Shown: one piece after another, positions 17,617-27,143 of the stretch | How the letters are laid out: every line of letters starts with the position of its first letter | Position numbering within the stretch: position 1 is the stretch's first letter | Source: CAVTQZ01 sp963737015 | GTDB taxonomy: Bacteria > Actinomycetota > Acidimicrobiia > Acidimicrobiales > UBA8190 | Direction of reading: 5' to 3' | Assembly: GCA_963737015.1 (NCBI GenBank) | Contig: CAVTQZ010000001.1 | Coordinates: 1,860,001-1,924,000 of the forward strand | Length of the DNA: 64,000 nucleotides | Program-made: the position numbers and the translations under genes | The notes under the pieces: model-generated | What the model saw: the letters and a program-made list of their open reading frames with translations, nothing else | The model's database searches: none | Told to the model about the DNA's origin: nothing

Positions 17617-18060
17617 GTGCCCGACACCACCGCCACCAGGTACCAGGTATCACCTGACCGTCTTCAGGTCGCCGCCAACCAGGTAGAGCAGGGAGCCAAC
17701 CAGATCAAATCGGCAGTCGCCGAGGTCGTCAGGGTCGTCGAAGGGATCTCGGCCGACTGGACAGGCGCCGGCTACCAGCAGTTCTCCGGCCTCTGCTCGA
17801 AGTGGGAGAGGGCCGCGGCCGAGATGCAGAAGTCGATCAGCGGCATCGCCTCACTTCTCCAGAATGCCGCGATCGCATACCAGCAGGTCGAGCAGGAGGT
17901 GGCCCGGCTCTTCGGAGGCGAGTCCACCGGTGGAGGCTCCCAGGCGACCAATTCCCAGAGCTCGTCCAGTTCGGCCGAGCGGGGGTCCTACACAGGCGAA
18001 GGGGCACGCGGATCGAACCTTCCCTCACCTCCGGGAGGTGCGTCGGCGAGCGCGACGTGA
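17617..18060 (+). CDS. WXG100-family protein (type VII secretion substrate-like)
   Basis: 147 residues. The first about 95 form a helical hairpin with the WxG turn at W48-T49-G50 (ISADWTGAGYQQF), preceded by a long amphipathic helix and followed by a second (EMQKSISGIASLLQNAAIAYQQVEQEV). The tail is a Ser/Gly/Pro-rich linker. WXG100 proteins are secreted as dimers by ESX systems. The YxxxD/E export signal is not clear here, and no EccC, EccD or partner esx gene is in the window, so it is an orphan. The GTG start at 17617 is preceded by GAAAGCGGAGAACCAC. Confidence 0.85.
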   Translation: MPDTTATRYQVSPDRLQVAANQVEQGANQIKSAVAEVVRVVEGISADWTGAGYQQFSGLCSKWERAAAEMQKSISGIASLLQNAAIAYQQVEQEVARLFGGESTGGGSQATNSQSSSSSAERGSYTGEGARGSNLPSPPGGASASAT

Positions 18061-18109
18061 CCGCTGCCGGCCCCAGGGGTGAGCCCTTGACCGGACGGGC
18101 GAACGGGCA

Positions 18110-18577
18110 TTGAACAGCGACGAGCTCTGCGAGATAGAGGCGATACGTCAGCTGAAGCACGCTTACTTCCGGTTCCTCGACCTCAAGCAGTTCGACGAGC
18201 TCGGGAAGCTCCTGCTGGAGGACGCGACATCTTCCTATCAGTCTGGCGAGCTCTCCCAGAACGGTAGAGATGCCATCGTCGCGTTCTTGAGGGAGTCGCT
18301 CGCGGACCCGGGTGTGGTGACCATGCACACGGGCCACCACCCGGAGATCACCCTGACAGCTGCGGACCGGGCAACTGGAGCCTGGTACCTCGAGGACCTC
18401 GTCCTGGTGCCGGCCGCGGACTTCGAGATCCACGGCACTGCGCTCTACCACGACGAGTACGCGAAGGTCGGGGGCGAGTGGCGCATAACACACACGGGTT
18501 ACGAGCGAATATTCGAATGGCGCCGGCAGTCGTCGACCGGAAAGACCCTCTCGTTCGAGAGCCGTTTCAGCCGGTAG
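18110..18577 (+). CDS. SnoaL-like / NTF2-fold protein
   Basis: 155 residues of the SnoaL-like type: EIEAIRQLKHAYFRFLDLKQ, the FDELGKLLLEDATSSY helix-strand, GRDAIVAFLRESL, and TMHTGHHPEITLT followed by the closing strands GGEWRITHTGYERIFEW. The His-His pair near residue 85 may line the cavity, as in related dehydratases and ketosteroid isomerase-like proteins. TTG at 18110 is the only start in frame after the upstream stop at 18080. It follows the WXG100 gene by 49 nt but shares no obvious function with it. Confidence 0.8.
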   Translation: MNSDELCEIEAIRQLKHAYFRFLDLKQFDELGKLLLEDATSSYQSGELSQNGRDAIVAFLRESLADPGVVTMHTGHHPEITLTAADRATGAWYLEDLVLVPAADFEIHGTALYHDEYAKVGGEWRITHTGYERIFEWRRQSSTGKTLSFESRFSR

Positions 18578-20064
18578 CCGCGCTCCCCCACCATTCGGCT
18601 TCTGCCTCACCCATCGGAGTAGAGGCCGGTCCAGCTGTCGGCCACAGCTCTTCTGCGATCTTGCGCCAGTTGCCCGTCGCGTCGAGCCGGCCCAGGATCG
18701 CAAGCAATCCGAGGTTTATCCGCTGGAGCACGACGTAAGCGGGGGGCATCGCCGCGTACTGCATCACGTCCGCGAAATTTCGTGCGACCGTCGAAATACC
18801 GCCGGGCCACCTCGCTCGCCCACTGCGCCGTGATCGTGGTCACCTCGTCGCGACGCACAGCGTCCCAGAAGACCTCCATGAAAGCCGCAAGCCGGTCGTC
18901 GGGGACGGGAGCACCGGGAGCTATGAAACCGGCACGCTCGCACGCGACACGCACGTGAGCCGGGTCGTGCTCAATCACGGACGCCTTCACGAGGTCGAAC
19001 AACAAGGCGACGTCGGTGTCGGAGAGGGTCTTCACGAGACCGAAGTCCAAGAAGGTCACCCTGCCTCCGGTACGAAACAGATAGTTGCCGGGATGGGGAT
19101 CTCCATTGAATGCATGGAAGCGATAGAGGCTTCTGAAGACGAATCGGAAGATCGACTCCGCCGCCATGTCGCGTTCGTTCTGTGGCCAGGTTCTCATCAC
19201 GTCGAAGCGCACGCCGTCGGCAAGATCGGTCGTGAGCACCCGTCGTGAGCTCAGATCGTCGACCACGTCGGGGACAGAGATGAAAGGATGGTGCCGGTAC
19301 CAGTCGGCGAATCGTCGCTGGTTCGACGCCTCGTTCAAATAGTCGAGCTCTTCTGAGAGGCGCGCCCGCAATTCGGAGACGAGCGCTCGCGAATCGAGAC
19401 CGGGAAACACCGCCCCGAGTCCGAAGCCGGCGAGGTCGAGGTTCATCAGATCGGCGCGCACCGCTTCGGCGATGCCTGGATACTGGACCTTCACCGCCAC
19501 GGCCCGACCGTCGAGGGTGATCGCCCTGTGGACCTGACCTATGGAGGCCGACGCGATGGGAGCCTCGTCCCATTCCGAGAAGAGCTTCTCGGGATGTGCC
19601 CCGAGCTCTTCCTCTATCACCTGCGACGACAGCTCGGGGCTCATGGGTGGGGCGTCCTGCTGGAGCTGTGCAAGCGCCTCGCGCACCGGCTCGGGCATGG
19701 CGTCGTCCAGGAAGCTCGCGAGCTGCCCGATCTTCATCATGGCGCCCTTCATGTTCCCGAGAGTGTCCGCCACCTGCTGGGCTGTACGCAGCTGGTGCAC
19801 CCCGTCGAGCGCTTCCTTTCGTTCGGCCGAGGCGAACACACGCCGGGCCTGGTGAACGGCGGACTCGGTACCGATGCGCCCCGCAAGGGAAGCGAGGGAG
19901 GCGTTGCGCCTCACGAAGGTGGTGTCCGAGACGGCCTTCGCAGTTCGTGGACCGTTCGATCTAGCCACGCGCCGGCGGACGATGGCGGCGCCCGACACAA
20001 CAGCGGTTGCGATCCCGCAAGCGATTGCAGTTCGCGCGAGACCACGGCGCTGTGAATTCGGCAT
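18567..20064 (-). CDS. ABC1/AarF/UbiB-family atypical kinase, interrupted by a frameshift
   Basis: The reading from 20064 has a hydrophobic N-terminal stretch, the family motif KGAMMKIGQLASFLDD, the glycine-poor loop ASASIGQVHRA, the ATP-site lysine in VAVKVQYPG, and catalytic FNGDPHPGNYLFR with LDFGLVKTL. Near 18779 the frame is lost; shifting by one base continues with RNFADVMQYAAMPPAYVVLQR and ends at 18567 with EAEAEWWGSA, giving a normal family C-terminus of about 498 residues in all. Members act on quinone or lipid pathways in the membrane. ATG 20064 is chosen over an upstream frame extension that overlaps the phosphatase gene. The frameshift resembles others in the window. Confidence 0.85.
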
Positions 20065-20116
20065 CGCTTCTCTTAGGTTCCAGGTCGTCGGGAATTCGTC
20101 TCGCGAGGCTCTCGAG

Positions 20117-20728
20117 TCAGGTCGTGACCCGAGCGGGCTCATCGTGGAACAGGACCTCGTTGTAGGAACGAAGTACGGGAGCGTCGGTGCCCCAGGCGAT
20201 GCGCGTGAACGACGCCGTCGCGAGGTAGAGGCGCCAGACCACCTCGTCCCCCGTGCCGAGTGCCCAGGCGACAGCTGCCTTGATCGGAGAGACGTGGCTC
20301 ACCACGACCACGTCCCCGGCTGCCCGGGCGCCCGAGCCTTCTTCGGCGAAGAGCTCTTCACACGCCTCGCGAACTCTTTTCCCGACGTCTGAAAGGGACT
20401 CCCCGCCGGTCCACTTCACGTTCGGGTCCCTACGCCACCGGTCCCAGTCAGCCCCCGCCACGTTGCCCAGGGCGCGTCCCTCGTAGCTGCCGTAATCGAC
20501 CTCGATCCAACGCTCGTCCACCTCGACAGGGACATCGAGGCCGAGTGAACCGGCAGTCTCGCGTGCACGGACCAAGGGACTGGTAATGACGCGATTCACC
20601 TTTCCGAGGGAACGGCCGAGTGCCGAGACCTGGGCCCGGCCTCGTTCGGTCAGGGGTGAGTCGGTTCGCCCGAGGAGAAGTCCCGCGGCATTGGCCACGG
20701 CCTCTCCGTGGCGCAGGAGAACGAGCAC
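20117..20728 (-). CDS. Histidine phosphatase family (phosphoglycerate mutase-like) protein
   Basis: 203 residues starting with the RHG motif at the N-terminus (VLLRHGEAVAN, phospho-acceptor His7), then SPLTERGRAQVSALG, ITSPLVRARETAGSL, the acid residue in RWIEVDYGSYEGRAL and the second catalytic His in VVVSHVSPIKAAV. These four elements define the branch-1 histidine phosphatases; alpha-ribazole phosphatase (CobC), PGM and broad-specificity phosphatases all share them. It lies in a minus-strand run NUDIX, zinc ribbon, phosphatase, ABC1 kinase. In actinobacteria the zinc-ribbon protein and such a phosphatase are commonly neighbours. Confidence 0.9.
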   Translation of the reverse strand: MLVLLRHGEAVANAAGLLLGRTDSPLTERGRAQVSALGRSLGKVNRVITSPLVRARETAGSLGLDVPVEVDERWIEVDYGSYEGRALGNVAGADWDRWRRDPNVKWTGGESLSDVGKRVREACEELFAEEGSGARAAGDVVVVSHVSPIKAAVAWALGTGDEVVWRLYLATASFTRIAWGTDAPVLRSYNEVLFHDEPARVTT

Positions 20729-20749
20729 ACTAACGACCGCTCGGGACGG

Positions 20750-21529
20750 TCAACGAACGAGTATGCGTCCGCACTGATCGCACGTGATCACCTCGTCAGG
20801 TGGGGCCCTGCGGATCCTGTCCACCTCCATTGCGGGCAATGCGAGGTGGCAGCCACTGCAGGATCCGTTCACGAGACGAGCCGCGCCGGTCCCACCGAGC
20901 TTCGCGCGAAGCTTCTCGTAACGAGCGACGAGATCCGCGGGCACGCCCGCAACCGCCGATTCACGTCCTTTCGCCTGTGCCGCGATGTCATTGTCGATCG
21001 AGCCCTCGGATTCCGAGATGGACTTGCGCAGCTTGCTTGCATCGGTCTCGAGACCGTCGCGTTCTGTGTCCGCCGCTTGGAGCTCTCCGTCGAGCGGCTC
21101 GATGCTCTCCATGATCTCGATCTCGCGATCCTCGAGTTCCCCGATGTGACGGCCGAGATGCCTGATTTCTTCATCCATCGCCTGGAGGTCGCGCGGTGCG
21201 CTCACGAGACCACCGAACATTCGACGCTCGAGCTCGCTCCTTCGGGATTTCGAAGCCTCGATCTGTTGCTCGAGAGCTTCCTGACGTGCCGCGAGCTCGT
21301 CGTGCTTTGTCTGGGCTTCCTTGGTCAGGCGATCGAGAGACGAGAGCCGACGCTCGATCTCGGCCAGACGCGCCCGTTCGGGAAGTGTGGCTCGCCTGTG
21401 GCGGAGCTGGTCGATCGCCGTGTCGTGGTCTTGGACCTCGAGCAGGCTCGACAAGGGATCGGAGGGGCCAGCACCGCTCGAGTGTTCGTCTCGTCCTGGT
21501 GTGACTTCATCTCCCATCGTCGAGTCCAT
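20750..21529 (-). CDS. Zinc ribbon domain protein with coiled coil (zf-RING_7/C4-type family)
   Basis: 259 residues. The N-terminal two thirds form a long charged coiled coil (for example RLAEIERRLSSLDRLTKEAQ and DEEIRHLGRHIGELEDREIE). The C-terminus is a treble-clef-like zinc ribbon with CSGCHLALP and, about 25 residues on, CDQCGRILVR. The family is predicted to bind nucleic acid and is widespread, but its exact function is not settled. Its 5' end overlaps the NUDIX stop by up to 23 nt, and it precedes the histidine phosphatase by 21 nt, so all are likely one transcript. Confidence 0.9.
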   Translation of the reverse strand: MDSTMGDEVTPGRDEHSSGAGPSDPLSSLLEVQDHDTAIDQLRHRRATLPERARLAEIERRLSSLDRLTKEAQTKHDELAARQEALEQQIEASKSRRSELERRMFGGLVSAPRDLQAMDEEIRHLGRHIGELEDREIEIMESIEPLDGELQAADTERDGLETDASKLRKSISESEGSIDNDIAAQAKGRESAVAGVPADLVARYEKLRAKLGGTGAARLVNGSCSGCHLALPAMEVDRIRRAPPDEVITCDQCGRILVR

Positions 21530-22088
21530 TCTGCCCCATCACTTGGCTGAACGTCCGAGCCTCCGGTTGAAGCCTGGCCACCTTCAGGGCGCCCAGGAGG
21601 GCGACGTCGGCGACAGATTCGGCCTCTTCCCAGGACCACCAGCGCACCTGTGTGCTCTCTCCGGGGGCCGGCACGGGCTCGTCGTCTTCGGCAAGGAGCA
21701 GATAACGCAGATCCAGATGGGTATGCCCATGAGCGCCAGGATGAACGTCGACATGGATCAGCCGTGGACCTCCCGGCGGATGGCTGAGCTCGAGACCCGT
21801 CTCTTCCTCGGATTCCCGGAGCGCGGTCTCCGACGGCACCTCGTCAGGCTCTATGTGTCCTCCAGGTTGCAACCAACGCCCGAGACGCCTGTGAACGTGG
21901 AGAACGGTTCCCCTGCGGCCGACCAACACCGCCGAAGCCGTCAGGTGCACGGGCCCTGCCTTTTCGCTGAACGGATCGTCGAGAGAGTCGAGCGCCTCGA
22001 GAATGCGTTGTCGAGCCGAAGCCTCCCTTCGGTCACGGGGCACGATCGTTGCGACCGCAGGCCGCACACCGTCGCGGTCACCGGTCAT
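21507..22088 (-). CDS. NUDIX hydrolase
   Basis: 193 residues with a complete Nudix box between about residues 80 and 103: GGHIEPDEVPSETALRE followed by SEEETGLE, fitting G-x5-E-x7-R-E-x2-E-E-x-G. Before it are the strand LTASAVLVGRRGTVL and RRLGRWLQPG. The box binds Mg2+ and hydrolyses a nucleoside diphosphate linked to a variable group; the substrate is not predictable. The first gene of the minus-strand run, it overlaps the zinc-ribbon gene. Its start codon lies inside a perfect tandem 17-bp duplication (22074-22107). Confidence 0.92.
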   Translation of the reverse strand: MTGDRDGVRPAVATIVPRDRREASARQRILEALDSLDDPFSEKAGPVHLTASAVLVGRRGTVLHVHRRLGRWLQPGGHIEPDEVPSETALRESEEETGLELSHPPGGPRLIHVDVHPGAHGHTHLDLRYLLLAEDDEPVPAPGESTQVRWWSWEEAESVADVALLGALKVARLQPEARTFSQVMGQNGLDDGR

Positions 22089-22107
22089 CAGCGGTCACCG
22101 GTCATCA
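22074..22107. repeat. Two perfect tandem copies of a 17-bp unit
   Basis: GCGGTCACCGGTCATCA occurs at 22074-22090 and again at 22091-22107. The unit contains the NUDIX start codon on the minus strand, so the second copy provides a decoy ATG that meets a stop after four more codons. It sits in the divergent promoter region of the NUDIX and site-2 protease genes and looks like a recent slippage duplication. Confidence 0.85.
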
Positions 22108-22201
22108 AAGGTATCCCGGTAACCTGCACGAAGGATCTGGGTCTAATCGCGATCGTCATGCCGACCACCGGCGACGGACGCGGATGGCAGAAGATGTAAC
22201 C

Positions 22202-23332
22202 ATGAGACAAAACATCCGGTTGGGCACTTACGGCGGGGTACCAGTGGGCGTCCACTGGAGCGTAGCGGTGATCTTCGCACTCGTGACCTGGGAGCTCGCC
22301 GAATACGTCCTTCCCGGCTCGTATCCGGGAACGCGCGGTGACTACTGGGCAGCAGCTGTCGTCGCTGCGGTGCTCTTCTTCGCTTCCCTACTCGCCCATG
22401 AGGTCTCGCACGCCGTGGTCGCGCGCCGTTTCGGGGTCACCGTGCGGTCGATCACGCTCTGGCTCTTCGGCGGGGTGGCGCAGCTCGGGAGCGAGGCACT
22501 CACTCCCGGAGCCGACTTCCAGATCGCAGCAGCGGGACCGGCGGTGAGCGTCCTGCTCGTCGGGGTGTTCGCAGCTGCGCAATGGCTCCTCTCGAGCGTC
22601 GGCGCCCACGGGCTCGTGGTCGCGGTCCCGACGTGGCTCTGGGAGATGAACCTCCTTCTGGCCGCTTTCAACCTCGTCCCCGCGGCACCTCTGGATGGTG
22701 GGCGAATCTTGAGGGCAGGGATCTGGTGGAGGTCCGGTGACCGCACCCGCGCCAGTGTCGTCGCCGCGAGAGTCGGGCGCGTCTTCGGGGTCCTTCTCAT
22801 CGCGCTCGGGGTCGTCTTCTTCTTCCGTTACGACGAGGTCTACGGACTTTGGCCGGCCTTCCTCGGGTGGTTTCTCTTCTCCGCCGCGCGTTCTGAGGAA
22901 CGAGCCGCACGCCTTCGCCAAGGCCTCGATGGCGTGAGGGTCGGCGAGGTGATGACCGCCCAACCCCCGGCGCTGCCTTCTTCGACCTCGGTGGCGGAGC
23001 TGATAGACCGTCACCTCCCCTGGTACCGAGTGGACTCGGTCGCGGTGGTGGGCCCGACAGGGTGGCTCGAGGGCATCTTGCCCCTCGAACGTGTCCAGCA
23101 GCTCCATCCGCTTGCTCGCGCCGACACATCGATCGGCAGCCTGGCCTACCCGATCAGGTCGGTTCCGGTCGGTCGGCCCGAAGAATCCATTCAAACGCTA
23201 TTGCAGCGGATGGCCGATTCAGGTGGGCTGCCGGCGGTGGTCCTCGACGCGAACAACCGTCTGGCGGGCATCGTCACCACTCAGGACGTGAATCGCTCGA
23301 TACAAAAAAGCTTGGTTGGCTCGCGGAGCTGA
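22202..23332 (+). CDS. Site-2 protease family (M50) zinc metalloprotease with CBS domains
   Basis: 376 residues. The membrane part has the zinc motif HEVSH in LLAHEVSHAVVARRFGV and the third-ligand motif NLVPAAPLDGGRIL, with hydrophobic helices around both. The C-terminal third holds two CBS-like repeats (VGEVMTAQPPALPSSTSVAE and PAVVLDANNRLAGIVTTQDV), which in related Rip-type proteases sense adenosyl ligands. The family cleaves transmembrane substrates, often anti-sigma factors, within the bilayer; no substrate is identifiable here. The ATG at 22202 was chosen because the protein then begins IRLGTYGGVPVGVHWS like its relatives; ATG 22184 is possible. Confidence 0.92.
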   Translation: MRQNIRLGTYGGVPVGVHWSVAVIFALVTWELAEYVLPGSYPGTRGDYWAAAVVAAVLFFASLLAHEVSHAVVARRFGVTVRSITLWLFGGVAQLGSEALTPGADFQIAAAGPAVSVLLVGVFAAAQWLLSSVGAHGLVVAVPTWLWEMNLLLAAFNLVPAAPLDGGRILRAGIWWRSGDRTRASVVAARVGRVFGVLLIALGVVFFFRYDEVYGLWPAFLGWFLFSAARSEERAARLRQGLDGVRVGEVMTAQPPALPSSTSVAELIDRHLPWYRVDSVAVVGPTGWLEGILPLERVQQLHPLARADTSIGSLAYPIRSVPVGRPEESIQTLLQRMADSGGLPAVVLDANNRLAGIVTTQDVNRSIQKSLVGSRS

Positions 23333-23417
23333 GACGTCACACTGATCCGATCGTCTCGGCTGTGCCGAATCAGACGACGAGTCCTTATCAGTTCCGGCGC
23401 GAACAGGAGGTCCGCTC

Positions 23418-23705
23418 ATGGCCGAGGTGATCGTCTTCGAGATCGATTGTGCCCCCGCTCTCTACTCCGAGGTCAACCGAGCCCTCGGGCTCGATCCCGA
23501 AAGACGAACGGGCGATTGGCCGGAAGGATTGGTGACTCACATAGGCGCCGGTAAGGACGGCCTTGTCGCCGTCTTCGAAGTATGGAAATCACGAGCCGAG
23601 CAAGAATCATGGATGAGCAAGCTTGGTCCGGCGCTTGAAGAGGTGGGAGTGCCTCAACCCAGGCGGATGGAGTGGCTTGACCTGCTCGGTCAATTCAATC
23701 GGTAA
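23418..23705 (+). CDS. Small dimeric alpha-beta barrel-type protein (uncharacterised)
   Basis: 95 residues with no strong family signature. The pattern of strand-helix-strand units (EVIVFEIDCAP, GLVTHIGAGKDGLVAVFEVWKS, then RAEQESWMSKLGPALEEVG) resembles small ferredoxin-like or antibiotic-biosynthesis-monooxygenase-type barrels; this is a shape argument, not a motif match. A clear AGGAGG Shine-Dalgarno precedes the ATG, supporting a real gene. It sits alone between the site-2 protease and tRNA-Val. Confidence 0.6.
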   Translation: MAEVIVFEIDCAPALYSEVNRALGLDPERRTGDWPEGLVTHIGAGKDGLVAVFEVWKSRAEQESWMSKLGPALEEVGVPQPRRMEWLDLLGQFNR

Positions 23706-23866
23706 GCACGAACACCGAGACGTTGATGCGTCGGTGCCGGCAAGAGGATGGGCGGCTCGACATCGAGCATGAGTATCGAATGCAATCGTCTTTGCTCTCG
23801 AAGCGCCATGCATGGATCCCGAACAAACGTCCGCCGGAATAGGCCCAAGTAGAGTGACGCGCATGG

Positions 23867-23940
23867 GGGCGCTTAGCTCAGTTGGTTAGAGCAGCTGGCT
23901 TACAACCAGCAGGCCGGGGGTTCGAGTCCCTCAGCGCCCA
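23867..23940 (+). tRNA. tRNA-Val (anticodon TAC)
   Basis: A complete 74-nt cloverleaf without encoded CCA. The acceptor stem GGGCGCT/AGCGCCC is perfect over 7 bp with discriminator A. The D stem is GCTC/GAGC, the anticodon stem GCTGG/CCAGC encloses the loop CTTACAA, and the T arm is GGGGG-TTCGAGT-CCCTC with one G-U pair. The anticodon TAC at 23901-23903 reads valine GUA codons. It marks the left border of the accessory region that follows, a typical integration site. Confidence 0.97.
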
Positions 23941-24167
23941 CCCCGATTTCTCCCGGTAGAAGGACCGAACGATCTGTCGCCACCTCCTCCCTACCTCTTT
24001 CTCACCGTGAGCCGCGCGCGCATAACGTGAAGGGCGTCGGAGCGGTGGAGGGACAAGCACGACCTACAACTCGCATCGCGAAGGTCGGTGATGACTGATC
24101 TTGACAACGGTGTTTGCGGTCTATGTTGGACAGGTTTGAGTGTCCGCAATTACAACGGAAGACGCCG

Positions 24168-26085
24168 GTGACCTCGCTTCGCCTCAAACTCCTTCAGGCA
24201 CGGAGTCTTCCCCATGGACTGCTTGCCCGCGAGGTCGCATGGTATCTGGCAAGAGGTCTGCTCAAAGGAGGTACCACGGCGGGGCGCCATCTCAACCTCA
24301 TTGGAAATGGATACTCACCTGAGCCCATCGCCCCAATCTTGACCATCGGTCGGCCTAGGCCCGTAGTTTCCCATTGGGATTTGGCACACTGCCTGGCCGA
24401 AGCGGATTCTGCACTCGAAGGATCGTTTTCTATCCTTGGCCTTGGCCGACTGCGGTTTCGCCGCTCGGACTTCGACTGGCACACCGATCCGACCTCGAGT
24501 TTCACCTGGCCGTTGTGCCACCATTCGGCCCTTCCGGGTCCGCAGATCGGCTCAGACATCAAGGTTCCCTGGGAAGCCAGCCGCATGCACTGGCTCACAG
24601 CCCTCGCTCGTGCTTACGCCTACACCACTGACAAGAAGTATCTCGATGGGGCTCTGGAACTTCTCACGTCATGGTGCATTGCAAACCCTCCAGGGTGGGG
24701 CGTTGGTTGGTCCAACGCCATGGAAGCAGGCATTCGGGCCATAAACATTGCGTGGGCCACCGAGATCTTTGAGGATCGGCTACTAGCGTCGATCGCAGGA
24801 GGCATGTTGCGTCGCCATGGACGGTACATTCTCGCGAACCTCGAGTATTCCCCCCATCTGACAAGCAATCATTTTCTCGCAGATGTCGTCGGCCTTCTGC
24901 ACGTGGGTGCTCTACTTCGGCAATCCCCCGAGGGACGCGCAACTCTTTGTCTGGGATCGAAGATCTTTCTCCGAGAAGTGCCGAAGCAGTTCTATGCGGA
25001 TGGCATGAACTTCGAGGGGTCAACCGGATATCACCGATTTTCAACAGAGCTCGTGCTTCTCGGTCTGATCGTTCATGATCGGCTTCGGCTCGATGTCCCT
25101 GACCAGGTCACCCAGCGCTTCGAAGGGGCGCTCCGTGCTCTCGCGGGAATTACACCACCTTCGGGACGCTTTCCGTTGATAGGAGATGACGACGGTGGGA
25201 TTGTTGTGAACCTCAGCTCTGCCCGCGAACATGACGACTCTTTTCCTGTCCTCGAGTCAGGTTGGGCGCTTCAACGGCAGAGCCCTCCTGGCAACCGTTG
25301 TAGTGAGATGACATCGTGGCTCCTGAGCGGAGGCGCTCCCAAACCCATTCCGACTCAAGACGTCTTTCCAGATGCCGGAATTGTCGTCTTGCGTTCTAAC
25401 GACCTTTGGTGCTTGATCGATGCCGGCAGGGTCGGGCAAGGAGGAAATGGTGGTCATGCGCACAATGACACCTTGTCGTACGTGCTCGAGGTATCCGGAC
25501 AGCCAATACTGACCGACCCTGGTACCGGCAACTACACCCGGGATCCCGAAGCCCGAAACAGGTTCCGGTCAACTCGTGTGCACGCGACCGTGGAAGTGGA
25601 TGGAGAAGAGATCAATCGCATCGATCCAGAGCGGCTCTTTTGGATGCACGATGAAGACTCTCCCGTCATCGAAATACTCGAATCAGACGACGGTGACGGC
25701 CGAGTCCGTCGGGTCGTTGCATCGCACCGTGGATACATGAGGCTCTTGGATCCCGTGCTTCACCGTCGCGAGTGGTCCATGAAAATCGAATTTGCTCGTG
25801 GTCTCCGACGAGTTGACCTGCTCTGCTCCACATAACGTTGTCGTCTCGTTCCCCTTAGCACCGGAAGCGACCCCGCGAAAGCGCGCAAAAGACTGGACAA
25901 TCGAGTGTAGGGGTGTTGCCGTATCCTTGGCTCAGGTAGACGGGCCGCCTATTCAGCTGACGTGCGAGCCTCTGCTGACCTCGCCACGCTATGGGGCTTT
26001 CCGACAATCGCAGGTCATGCGAGGACGCTTTGCTATCTCAGGTACGACCCGCTGGGCGTATCAGTGGTCTTCTAGGGCCTACTAG
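24168..26085 (+). CDS. Heparinase II/III family protein, interrupted by a frameshift
   Basis: The first frame (open from 24114; GTG 24168 has GGAAGA upstream) encodes an (alpha/alpha)6 toroid-like region (PWEASRMHWLTALARAYAY, then NPPGWGVGWSNAMEAGIRA and TSNHFLADVVGLL) and the start of the heparinase II/III beta domain (GNGGHAHNDTLSYVLEVSGQ, ILTDPGTGNYTRDPEARN). Near 25790, around GAATTTGC, the frame breaks; one base further on LVVSDELTCSAPHNVVVSFP continues the beta domain to 26085. These proteins are polysaccharide lyases or matrix-modifying enzymes often found in exopolysaccharide clusters, which fits the neighbouring glycosyltransferases. No clear signal peptide is seen. Whether the break is genuine is undecided. 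Confidence 0.82.
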
Positions 26086-26126
26086 ACCCACGCCGATATC
26101 GACGAACTCATGCCCCCTACTTTCAC

Positions 26127-27143
26127 TCATGCCAGATCACACATATGGACAAAGGTCCAGCCCCGCGTGGCGGCCTCGTCCAGCAAACCGCCGAACGTGT
26201 CGAGTCGATCGCGCTTCGAGAAGTCCAAGGGGTCGAAGTAAACACACAACGGGCCTCTAGTGTCGACGAGCAAGCGGCGCCACAGGTCAGCCAACTCGCC
26301 GGGCGCGCGATGGACACCGCGGCCTGATGAATCCTCACCGAAGTCGTCACGCACGGTGTGGTACGACGAAAATGGCTCGCCCGGGTGATCCGGGCAGGGC
26401 GCCAGGGGGATCATCGTCATGGTGTAGGCGGCCTCTCCCTGGCCCGCCATGAGGTGTGAGGCAGTGCCCAGTGTGCTGTTCCGAGCCACGCGGTAGGGAG
26501 CGCCGGCCACCGATCGGTCGCTTGTCACGCTGCTCACGTACCTGAAACCGACTCGGGCGGCTGCTTCGAAGACTGCGGGCGAGTCCGAGAAGTGGGGGGT
26601 GCGAAACCCGACGGGCGTAACGCCCACAGCACGGAGAATTGCATCTTGCGCCAGTTGCATCTCCTGCTGTGCCTCATCGACTGAGAGTTCAGCGAACCGC
26701 CGGTGAGAGTCGAGTTGCGGGTGATACGGGTGATTCATGCTGTGATTGACGATCTCGTGTCCGGCGTCGACGAGACTGGCATAGGACTTGCGATTCATTT
26801 CAACCCAGCGACCGATGCACGCGAAGGTTGCCGGCACCTGGGCTCGTTCGAGCACGGCGAGGATCTCGGACAACGCATCGGTGTCCTCTGGGTAATCGCA
26901 GTCGAAAGAAACTGCGAGCCGTCGATCGATGTCGCGATGCGATTGCAAAGACGGCCACAAGCAACGGCTGGCTGCAAGTCGGACCGCCGCTCGTCTCGTC
27001 ACCTTCGGCGCCATCGCTCCCAGTCGAGACGGCGGTCTGCCAAGCACGGTCTTGATGTCGTCGGGCAACAATGAAGCTAGAGGCCAGCACCGATGGCGCC
27101 GCCATAGATTGCTGAGTCCGTATCGATGCGTCGCAGACATCAC
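26127..27143 (-). CDS. Polysaccharide deacetylase (NodB homology)
   Basis: 338 residues. The NodB domain shows the first motif as SFDCDYPEDTD (Asp-rich metal/catalytic site) and the second as HEIVNHSMNHPYHP (HxxxxH-type metal ligands), then GFRTPHFSDSPAVFEAAARVGFRYVSS. The family removes N- or O-acetyl groups from chitin-like polymers, peptidoglycan or exopolysaccharide. The N-terminal about 75 residues look unrelated and basic. The start overlaps the wecB stop by 4 bp (GTGA), so deacetylase and UDP-GlcNAc epimerase are coupled, suggesting processing of an amino-sugar polymer. Confidence 0.9.
   Translation of the reverse strand: MMSATHRYGLSNLWRRHRCWPLASLLPDDIKTVLGRPPSRLGAMAPKVTRRAAVRLAASRCLWPSLQSHRDIDRRLAVSFDCDYPEDTDALSEILAVLERAQVPATFACIGRWVEMNRKSYASLVDAGHEIVNHSMNHPYHPQLDSHRRFAELSVDEAQQEMQLAQDAILRAVGVTPVGFRTPHFSDSPAVFEAAARVGFRYVSSVTSDRSVAGAPYRVARNSTLGTASHLMAGQGEAAYTMTMIPLAPCPDHPGEPFSSYHTVRDDFGEDSSGRGVHRAPGELADLWRRLLVDTRGPLCVYFDPLDFSKRDRLDTFGGLLDEAATRGWTFVHMCDLA

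Noticed and set aside
23878..24060. Short minus-strand frame ending ALRDSNPRPAGCKPAALTN
   Set aside because: This is the well-known spurious translation antisense to a tRNA gene, not a protein.
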